From Candidatus Moranbacteria bacterium CG_4_8_14_3_um_filter_41_13 (lineage in GTDB: Bacteria > Patescibacteriota > Minisyncoccia > Moranbacterales > UBA1568): a DNA stretch of 26,888 bases. The DNA is taken from assembly GCA_002782305.1 (NCBI GenBank), contig PFHN01000038.1, positions 1-26,888 on the forward strand. The letters are read 5' to 3'. The notes under the pieces are model-generated. The model was given only the letters and a program-made list of their open reading frames with translations, did not search any database and was not told where the DNA came from. The position numbers and the translations under genes were made by a program. Numbering within the stretch: the first letter of the stretch is position 1; the number at the start of each line of letters is the position of its first letter. Shown here piece by piece: positions 22,059 to 26,888 of this stretch.

Positions 22059-22994
22059 ATGTTTACGCTCCAAAGAAATATTTCGCTCGCTTCGCTTTCG
22101 ACTTTCCATATCGGAGGGAAGGCGAACTATTTTACAAAAGTCACCGGAGCCCTCGAGCTCGCTTCTGCCATTGAATATGGTGAACAAAACAATCTTCCGA
22201 TATTTATTTTCAGCGGAGGGAGCAATGTACTCTTTTCCGACAGGGGTTTTCCTGGTTTGGTAATACGCATCGAAGACGGTGGTATCAAAATTGATAAACA
22301 AAAAATATTCTGCGGTGCGGGTGTGACATTGCTCGATGTTGTGCATACTTCGTGTGAGAACAATCTGGCAGGGATGGAGAAAATGGCGGGCATTCCAGGG
22401 TCACTTGGAGGAGCGATTCGTGGCAACGCAGGAGCTTTTGGTACGGAAATTGGGAGTGTTGTGCATTCTGTGAAAGCCTATGCGAGGGATACTGGTATGC
22501 TGAAAGAATATTCACAAAAAATGTGTGAATTCGGATACCGCACCAGTATTTTCAAGAAGCATCCGAATCTTATTATCATCTCTGCCGAACTCATTTTGGA
22601 GCCAGGAGAAAAAAGTATTTTGCAGAAAATCGCAAGTGATACGATGGTGCTTCGTGAATCCAAACATTCGCAAAAAGCGATGTGTGCCGGATCATTTTTT
22701 ATGAACCCCTTAGTGAAAGATGAGAAACTTTTGGCAGAGTTTGTGAAAGATACAGGGAATGTATCGAAAGACGGAAAACTGCCTGCAGGCTGGCTCATCG
22801 ATTATGTGGGACTTCGTGGGAAACAGATCGGTGGTGCGATGGTGAGTAAACAGCATCCGAATTATCTCGTGAATACTGGTACTGCTACTGCTGAGGACGT
22901 TGTGATGCTCGCGAGTCTGATCAAGACCAGGGTACGCGATGAACTCGGTATACGTCTCAGAGAAGAAGTTCAGTACGTCGGTTTGGATCAATAA
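22059..22994 (+). CDS. murB: UDP-N-acetylenolpyruvoylglucosamine reductase
   Basis: FAD enzyme that reduces UDP-GlcNAc-enolpyruvate to UDP-MurNAc with NADPH, the step before MurC. 311 residues. FAD-domain motifs: STFHIGGKANYF, FSGGSNVLFSD, AGIPGSLGGAIRGNAGAFG. The catalytic acid is Ser212 in AGSFFMNP, with YRTSIFK and the C-terminal Glu in LREEVQYVG. Size and motifs match the shorter MurB type. It closes the mur run; no SD. The other genes of the pathway (murA, murD-F, mraY) are outside the window. Confidence 0.95.
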   Translation: MFTLQRNISLASLSTFHIGGKANYFTKVTGALELASAIEYGEQNNLPIFIFSGGSNVLFSDRGFPGLVIRIEDGGIKIDKQKIFCGAGVTLLDVVHTSCENNLAGMEKMAGIPGSLGGAIRGNAGAFGTEIGSVVHSVKAYARDTGMLKEYSQKMCEFGYRTSIFKKHPNLIIISAELILEPGEKSILQKIASDTMVLRESKHSQKAMCAGSFFMNPLVKDEKLLAEFVKDTGNVSKDGKLPAGWLIDYVGLRGKQIGGAMVSKQHPNYLVNTGTATAEDVVMLASLIKTRVRDELGIRLREEVQYVGLDQ

Positions 22995-23012
22995 ATCATA
23001 TAAAAAACTGCT

Positions 23013-23210
23013 ATGGATGAAGAATTGAAAGCTCATTTGAAAGCCCAGGATGAAAAATTGGAAAGCATTTATGTATCCGTCGAAAAAACACGAAAATATT
23101 TTCTTTGGACGATGATCGGTACTATTGTGATGTTTGTTCTGCCTCTTGTAGGGCTCTTTTTTGCTATTCCATTTTTCCTGAGTACACTTTCGACCGCTTA
23201 CGGTATCTAG
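23013..23210 (+). CDS. Small membrane protein (65 aa)
   Basis: Residues 1-26 are a charged amphipathic helix (MDEELKAHLKAQDEKLESIY), then residues about 29-58 hold one long or two short hydrophobic segments (FLWTMIGTIVMFVLPLVGLF, then FAIPFFLSTL). The short charged stretch and hairpin-like hydrophobic part suggest an inner-membrane protein with a cytosolic coiled coil. I do not know the family. It starts 18 bases after murB and ends just before an extended -10 promoter, so it is probably the last gene of the mur transcript and could link to cell-wall synthesis. No SD. Confidence 0.7.
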   Translation: MDEELKAHLKAQDEKLESIYVSVEKTRKYFLWTMIGTIVMFVLPLVGLFFAIPFFLSTLSTAYGI

Positions 23211-23221
23211 TATGAATGATG

Positions 23222-23230
23222 TGGTATAAT
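23222..23230 (+). promoter_or_regulatory. Extended -10 promoter of the hibernation factor gene
   Basis: TGG then a perfect TATAAT (23225-23230), in the context GATGTGG. No -35 at the expected distance. Start near 23237, leader about 23 bases. Confidence 0.65.
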
Positions 23231-23259
23231 AGAAGTATAATCCTCTAAGACATAACGAT

Positions 23260-23610
23260 ATGAATATGCGTTTTTTGTTCAAGGGTCTGGAAATAGATAA
23301 GAAAACTCGCGACTATATCATGAAGCGAATAGGGAGAATCGAGAAACTCGTCGATGAAGCCACACTGTTCGAAGTGGAAGTGAGTCAAGACAAAAAAGGC
23401 AAGTTTCGCGTCGAAGTGATGGTGAAAGCTCCTCGCACGCTGTATCGAGCAGAGGAAGTGACTGAAAGTATCGAAGGATCAACCGATATCGTCATTGATG
23501 AACTCGAAGTACAAATTTCCAAGAAGAAAACGAAAGCACGCGATCTCAAACTGCGAGGCAGTCGTTCTATCAAGAAGAAACTCGTTGTTGACAAATCTGC
23601 AAGACTGTAA
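23260..23610 (+). CDS. Short ribosome hibernation/ribosome-associated inhibitor protein
   Basis: 116 residues of the HPF/RaiA (S30AE) family, which binds the mRNA and tRNA channel of the 30S subunit and stores ribosomes in slow growth. The start MNMRFLFKGLEIDKKTRDYIMKRI and the middle AEEVTESIEGSTDIVIDELEVQI follow the family's beta-alpha-beta-beta-beta-alpha order. The basic tail (KKKTKARDLKLRG, KKKLVVDKSARL) is short, so it is the short form without the dimerising C-terminal domain of long HPF. ATG 23260 or 23266 is the start. It has its own promoter and terminator, which suits growth-phase control. Short HPF and RaiA cannot be told apart from sequence alone. Confidence 0.88.
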   Translation: MNMRFLFKGLEIDKKTRDYIMKRIGRIEKLVDEATLFEVEVSQDKKGKFRVEVMVKAPRTLYRAEEVTESIEGSTDIVIDELEVQISKKKTKARDLKLRGSRSIKKKLVVDKSARL

Positions 23611-23630
23611 ATATCTTGCTTCGATGAAGG

Positions 23631-23660
23631 AAGGCGGACTCTTTTGGGTCTGCTTTTTCT
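23631..23660 (+). terminator. Intrinsic terminator of the hibernation factor gene
   Basis: AAGGCGGACTC (23631-23641) pairs with GGGTCTGCTTT (23646-23656) using three G-U pairs, loop TTTT, followed by a T-rich tail. Confidence 0.75.
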
Positions 23661-23681
23661 TTTCTGTATTTTTTGACTTTG

Positions 23682-23715
23682 CTTTACGAGAGGGGAGATG
23701 TGGAGTAATCTACAG
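23682..23715 (+). repeat. 34-base element, copy 1 (possible promoter of the DUF2130 gene)
   Basis: 28 of 34 bases match 26212-26245 without a gap. TTTACG at 23683-23688 and TAATCT at 23706-23711 are exactly 17 bases apart, like -35 and -10 boxes, with a G-rich spacer. It lies after a terminator and 41 bases before the DUF2130 start. Confidence 0.6.
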
Positions 23716-23756
23716 AGAAGAAGAAATTCTTTTAAGCCAGATTATAACCATTTTCT

Positions 23757-24959
23757 ATGATGAAAAACGATACACAAAATATCACGTGCCCGAATTGTGG
23801 TACTTCTATTTCTATCGATGATGTCCTCACTCATCAGATCGAATCAAGATTGGCCAAGGAGTATGAAGACAAAGAAAAAAAATTGCGAGATATTTTGGCA
23901 CAAGAGAATCAGTCCATTCTCGCAGAGAAAGAATCAGCGATGAGGAAACAGGTGAAAGAAAATATCGAAAGAGAGGCTCTATCAGAAAAAAAATTCCTCG
24001 AAGAACAGCTGAAAGAGTCCAGCGAAAAATTGAAAGTGGCATATCAGAATGAAATCGAACTCAGGAAAGAAAAACAAATACTCAAAGAAGAAAAAGAATC
24101 GTTTCAGCTTGAAAAGGAACGTCAGCTCGATCTCGAACGAAAAACTATCGAGGAAGAAGCATCGAAAAAAGCTACCGAAGCCCAGCAAGCCAGAATCGAC
24201 CAATTGAACAAACAACTCTCTGATGCAACGAAGGCCAAAGATGAACTCGCGCGCAAACTCGAGCAAGGTTCTCAGCAGACCCAAGGAGAAGTCCAAGAAA
24301 TCGTACTCGAAGAACTCCTCAAAACAGAGTTTCTCTATGATGAGATTCTGCCTGTCCCCAAAGGAGTGAATGGTGCAGACGTGCTCCAAAAAGTACGGAC
24401 GAAAAGTGGCGTCGATTGCGGAATGATCATTTGGGAATCCAAGAAAACAAAAGCGTGGACCGAAGGCTGGATTCAGAAACTCAAAGACGATCAACGTGCA
24501 GTGAAAGCCGACATCGCTGTCATCGTCACGTCTGTAATGCCGGCAGGTGTCACCGGTATTACGCTCCGTGAGGGCGTCTGGGTGTGTGATATCGCTCTTG
24601 CTATATCGATAGCGACTGCACTCCATCATTCTCTCGAAGCTCTTTCGAGGGAAAAGGCGATGTCTGTCGGGAAAAATGAAAAAATGGAAATCTTGTACAG
24701 TTACCTCACTGGCACCGAATTCAAACAACGCATCGAAACTATTGTGGAAACATTTTCAATGATGAAAACTTCTCTCGACAAAGAACGAATGTATTTCGAA
24801 AAATCATGGACAGAGAAAGAGAAGCAAATCCAAAAAGTGATCAAAAACACTGTCGGCATCTATGGTGATCTAAATGGTATCGTCGAGCTTCAGAAAATCG
24901 ATTCCCTCGAACTCCCCGAGCCGGACAAAATTACACCTCAAAATACCCTCGGGTTATAA
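23757..24959 (+). CDS. DUF2130 protein with zinc-ribbon start and coiled coil
   Basis: 400 residues. The N-terminus has a CPNCG half zinc ribbon (Cys11, Cys14). Residues about 28-175 form a long, highly charged coiled coil (Glu/Lys/Gln repeats). The C-terminal half is the DUF2130 domain: LEELLKTEFLYDEILPVPKG, then DCGMIIWESKKTKAWTEGWI and ADIAVIVTSVMPAG. The D...WESK pattern followed by a beta strand recalls PD-(D/E)XK nucleases, which is an inference. ATG 23757 and 23760 are adjacent. It likely begins a transcript after the hibernation-factor terminator and stops 84 bases before the RhuM-Fic gene. No SD. The cellular role is unknown; DNA binding or processing is possible. Confidence 0.85.
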   Translation: MMKNDTQNITCPNCGTSISIDDVLTHQIESRLAKEYEDKEKKLRDILAQENQSILAEKESAMRKQVKENIEREALSEKKFLEEQLKESSEKLKVAYQNEIELRKEKQILKEEKESFQLEKERQLDLERKTIEEEASKKATEAQQARIDQLNKQLSDATKAKDELARKLEQGSQQTQGEVQEIVLEELLKTEFLYDEILPVPKGVNGADVLQKVRTKSGVDCGMIIWESKKTKAWTEGWIQKLKDDQRAVKADIAVIVTSVMPAGVTGITLREGVWVCDIALAISIATALHHSLEALSREKAMSVGKNEKMEILYSYLTGTEFKQRIETIVETFSMMKTSLDKERMYFEKSWTEKEKQIQKVIKNTVGIYGDLNGIVELQKIDSLELPEPDKITPQNTLGL

Positions 24960-25043
24960 CCTTCTCCCGGCTTCATTATTGGTATGTATCTTTTTCTTGA
25001 AATGTTGTATTATACTATATGTAAGTAGTGTAAACAAAATAAT

Positions 25044-26021
25044 ATGAAACAAGAAAGAAAAAAAGAAGTGGTAATTTATCAGGCAAAGTCTGGAGCAATC
25101 GAACTCAAGGGAGACTTTAGTAAGGAGACTTTTTGGGCAACACAGGCACAGATAGCGGAAATGTTTGATGTTACACCTCAAAACGTCACCTTGCATCTCG
25201 GTAATATTTTTAAGGATAAGGAGCTTGAAATAAAAGCAACTTGTAAGGAATCCTTACAAGTTCAAATAGAGGGAAAAAGGAAAATTGAAAGAAATGTGAA
25301 GCTCTATAACCTCGATGCGATTATTGCTGTTGGATATAGAATCAATTCTACTGTTGGCACAAAATTCCGTCAGTGGGCAACGAAGACATTGCGGACGCAT
25401 ATCGTCGATGGGTACACCATCAATCGTTCACGAATAGGCAAAAACTATGATGCTTTTATGAAATCGGTGGGGGATATTCAGGCACTTTTGCCCGAACATG
25501 TCATGCTTGATCCGAAATCAGTTCTTGAGCTCATCAAAGAATTTGCGAGCACGTGGGTATCTCTCGATGCCTACGATAAAGAATCTCTGACCGCTATAGG
25601 TTCTACGAAAAAGGCAGTGAAGCTTGGCGGAGAGGAACTTGTAGAAGCGATCTCTCATTTGCGTTCTGAATTGATGAAAAACAAAGAAGCGACAGAAATT
25701 TTTGCACGAGAAAGAAAGTCTGGCAGTGTCGAAGGTATCGTTGGTAACGTGATGCAGTCTTTCGGGAAAAAATCATTGTACCCAACTATCGAAGAGAAGG
25801 CGGCGAACCTGCTGTATTTTATAGTGAAAGATCATCCATTCGTCGATGGGAACAAACGCTCTGGCGCCTTTGCCTTCATTTGGTTTTTACGAAAAGCAAA
25901 AGCAAAAAACATGCAAAGTATCAATCCGGGAGCATTGACTGCGTTGACGCTTCTAGTGGCAGAAAGTACCCCAACAAAAAAAGATCAAGTCGTCGCTCTC
26001 ATCACACAGATATTGAAATGA
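25044..26021 (+). CDS. RhuM-type N-terminal domain fused to a Fic/Doc domain
   Basis: 325 residues. Residues about 1-120 match the RhuM family: WATQAQIAEMFDVTPQNV is helix-turn-helix-like, followed by YNLDAIIAVGYRINSTVGTKFRQWATKTLRTHIVDGY. The C-terminal half is a Fic/Doc domain with HPFVDGNKRSG at 264-274. The Lys in GNKR is the Doc form; Doc of phage P1 phosphorylates EF-Tu, while classical Fic enzymes (GNGR) AMPylate, so the activity may be kinase-like. No antitoxin gene or inhibitory (S/T)xxxE(G/N) helix is obvious next to it. No SD; a -10-like TATACT lies at 25011-25016. It borders a noncoding hairpin zone and an insertion sequence, which fits a mobile or defence-type gene. Confidence 0.88.
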   Translation: MKQERKKEVVIYQAKSGAIELKGDFSKETFWATQAQIAEMFDVTPQNVTLHLGNIFKDKELEIKATCKESLQVQIEGKRKIERNVKLYNLDAIIAVGYRINSTVGTKFRQWATKTLRTHIVDGYTINRSRIGKNYDAFMKSVGDIQALLPEHVMLDPKSVLELIKEFASTWVSLDAYDKESLTAIGSTKKAVKLGGEELVEAISHLRSELMKNKEATEIFARERKSGSVEGIVGNVMQSFGKKSLYPTIEEKAANLLYFIVKDHPFVDGNKRSGAFAFIWFLRKAKAKNMQSINPGALTALTLLVAESTPTKKDQVVALITQILK

Positions 26022-26027
26022 GAACTG

Positions 26028-26042
26028 TCCGGAATTTCCGGA
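26028..26042. repeat. Palindrome TCCGGAATTTCCGGA
   Basis: A 15-base near-continuous palindrome just after the RhuM-Fic stop, followed by ATT, so CCGGAATT is also repeated in tandem (26029-26036, 26038-26045). No T-run; possibly a protein-binding site. Confidence 0.4.
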
Positions 26043-26070
26043 ATTGGCTTATTTAAGATAAAAAAATTTT

Positions 26071-26094
26071 AATGTTACGGAATTCAGTAACATT
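26071..26094. repeat. Perfect 8-bp stem-loop
   Basis: AATGTTAC (26071-26078) pairs with GTAACATT (26087-26094), loop GGAATTCA. No T-tail. Confidence 0.55.
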
Positions 26095-26101
26095 GGACTT
26101 G

Positions 26102-26129
26102 AAAACAAGCTGGGGTCGGGCTTGTTTTT
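26102..26129 (+). terminator. Terminator-like hairpin
   Basis: AAAACAAGC (26102-26110) pairs perfectly with GCTTGTTTT (26120-26128), loop TGGGGTCGG, then one T and GGGG. The short T-tail makes it a moderate terminator for the RhuM-Fic transcript. Confidence 0.55.
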
Positions 26130-26145
26130 GGGGTCTGGTTTGCTG

Positions 26146-26168
26146 ATTTGGAAGCAAGGCTTCCAAAT
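26146..26168. repeat. Perfect 10-bp stem-loop
   Basis: ATTTGGAAGC (26146-26155) pairs with GCTTCCAAAT (26159-26168), loop AAG. No T-tail, so it is a structural element rather than a terminator. Confidence 0.6.
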
Positions 26169-26187
26169 GGGAAGGGAGCTATTCGAG

Positions 26188-26211
26188 AAACGGGCTCTAC
26201 AGCCTGTTTTT
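26188..26211 (+). terminator. Intrinsic terminator
   Basis: AAACGGGCT (26188-26196) pairs with AGCCTGTTT (26201-26209) with one G-U pair, loop CTAC, T-run to 26211. Confidence 0.7.
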
Positions 26212-26245
26212 CTTTACGAAAGAGGGGATTTGGAGTAGTCTAAAG
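26212..26245 (+). repeat. 34-base element, copy 2
   Basis: Matches 23682-23715 at 28 of 34 positions, ungapped, and again directly follows a terminator. TTTACG (26213-26218) and TAGTCT (26236-26241) are 17 bases apart. No plus-strand gene follows; the insertion sequence begins about 16 bases later. Confidence 0.6.
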
Positions 26246-26260
26246 GGGTATAAGATAAGC

Positions 26261-26888
26261 TGTTAGATTCTAGAGCGTTGTTTACAGTTCCTCATAAATG
26301 TTCTGGATAAAAGTATTGTATCAGTTTTTCCAGTGGTGTCATATTTCCAATGCCTTTGTGAGGTTTCACGGTGTTGTAGTAGTTTACAAATCGTATGAGT
26401 TCAGTCCTTCGGTGGATGCGACTTTTGAAGGAAGTCTTCTGATGCCACATTTCCATCAGTGTTCTGATAACTCTCTCAGCCTTTCCATTCGTTTGTGGGG
26501 TTCGTACCTTTGTGTGTCTCTGTTCTATCTTGTTTTCTTTACAGAGCTTCATGAAGGCGTGATTCTCAAGATTTCCTCGGTATTCCAGTCCATTGTCTGA
26601 GTAGGCTTGCTCGATGGTGTAAGAACACTCATCGATCACCTGCTGTAAGAACTTTTCACTTGAATACTGGGTCTTATCTGGAAGAATCACTGCAAACAGT
26701 TCTCTTGAAAAATCATCGATGCCAACGAACAGATACTCATGGGTTTCCTTAGGAGACTCTCCTTTGAGGAGTGGGAGTCGCTTCGTATCGAAGTGGATCA
26801 TTTCTCCTGGATATTCCTTGTTGTAGCGTCGTGCCTTTTTCTTCAGCTTCTCTTCAATTGATTTTTCAATCTTTGAGAGACGCTTGAT
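26261..26888 (-). mobile_element. Insertion sequence (IS481-like), one end only
   Basis: The minus-strand transposase gene runs from the window edge to 26292. The element's outer end is guessed at about 26261, where TGTTAGATTCTAGAG begins with the TG common at ends of this IS class. The other end and the target duplication lie outside the window, so the boundary is not proven. Confidence 0.55.
26292..26888 (-). CDS. IS481-like transposase, C-terminal part (5' end beyond window)
   Basis: The frame is open on the minus strand to the last base of the window: reading in from 26888 gives 29 more codons (ending KARRYNKEYPGE) before the Met at 26801, so that Met is not the start. The visible 198 residues hold a DDE integrase core: the first Asp in MIHFDTKRLP, GIDDFSRELFAVIL, the second Asp in YSDNGLEYRG, and the Glu in TNGKAERVIRT, then YYNTVKPHKG typical of the C-terminus. 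The HFDTK start of the core and NGKAER fit IS481 better than IS3. All three catalytic residues are present and no frameshift is seen in this part, so the element may be intact. Confidence 0.88.
   Translation of the reverse strand: MKRLSKIEKSIEEKLKKKARRYNKEYPGEMIHFDTKRLPLLKGESPKETHEYLFVGIDDFSRELFAVILPDKTQYSSEKFLQQVIDECSYTIEQAYSDNGLEYRGNLENHAFMKLCKENKIEQRHTKVRTPQTNGKAERVIRTLMEMWHQKTSFKSRIHRRTELIRFVNYYNTVKPHKGIGNMTPLEKLIQYFYPEHL

Noticed and set aside
23982..24728. A 248-codon open frame on the minus strand, rich in Phe, Leu and Glu
   Set aside because: It is antisense to the DUF2130 coiled coil; the GAA/AAA-rich coding strand turns into TTC/TTT on the other, giving a low-complexity Phe-rich frame. 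No promoter, SD or family features.
24997..25016. TTGAAA and TATACT as a promoter of the RhuM-Fic gene
   Set aside because: Only 8 bases separate them, too few for a sigma-70 pair; TATACT alone is kept only as a -10-like site in the gene entry.
1..26888. CRISPR arrays, tRNA and rRNA genes
   Set aside because: I saw no regularly spaced direct repeats, and no cloverleaf with a T-loop signature or rRNA segment on either strand while reading. A covariance-model scan would be needed to exclude small RNA genes.
1..26888. TGA read as glycine (Gracilibacteria/Absconditabacteria code)
   Set aside because: Several genes end at TGA at the expected family length, and TGA is part of ATGA overlaps, with no in-frame TGA inside conserved domains.

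Overview
The window looks like a chromosome segment of a Candidate Phyla Radiation bacterium (Patescibacteria, most likely a Parcubacteria/Moranbacteria-type lineage). This rests on gene content and order: frr directly followed by rseP, a DUF4012 protein inside a glycosyltransferase operon, a compact trmD-ftsW-murG-murC-murB run, very short intergenic gaps, and almost no Shine-Dalgarno (SD) sequences ahead of housekeeping genes. TGA is used as a stop (for example in ATGA overlaps), so this is not a TGA-recoding lineage. The assignment is inferred from reading, not from a database search.

Layout. 1-3040: end of an unknown gene, an Asp-box beta-propeller lipoprotein, frr and rseP, closed by a strong terminator. 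3107-3814: a small Wzz-like membrane protein with its own promoter. 3821-7447: an unusual block of three exported proteins (LysM plus a beta-rich C-terminal domain; a 124-aa secreted protein; a lipoprotein). They carry strong SDs, hairpin-bearing leaders and locally higher G+C, and the first is preceded by a 23-aa leader ORF overlapping it as ATGA. 7594-10262: O-antigen ligase/polymerase-like protein and a GT4 glycosyltransferase, followed by a 39-aa membrane ORF (10352-10471). 10557-12674 (minus strand): fused ADP-forming acetyl-CoA synthetase. 12790-17405: beta-helix protein, GT4 glycosyltransferase, Wzz-like protein with a long tail, and DUF4012. 17543-22994: trmD, ftsW, murG, murC, murB. 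23013-24959: a small membrane protein, a short ribosome hibernation factor and a DUF2130 protein. 25044-26021: a RhuM-Fic/Doc fusion. 26028-26245: a hairpin-rich noncoding stretch. 26261-26888: one end of an IS481-like insertion sequence running off the window.

How it fits together. The two glycosyltransferases, the Wzy/WaaL-like protein, the two Wzz-like proteins, the DUF4012 protein and the beta-helix protein look like a cell-surface polysaccharide locus; the mur/ftsW run supplies peptidoglycan precursors and septal polymerisation. The acetyl-CoA synthetase would give substrate-level ATP. The block most worth a second look is 3821-7447: its genes differ from their neighbours in translation signals, leader structure and composition, and one encodes a possible beta-barrel in a group not known to have an outer membrane. 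Other notable signals are a 34-base element present twice (23682 and 26212), each time just after a terminator and with -35/-10-like ends, and a divergent promoter pair whose -35 boxes overlap (12709-12759).
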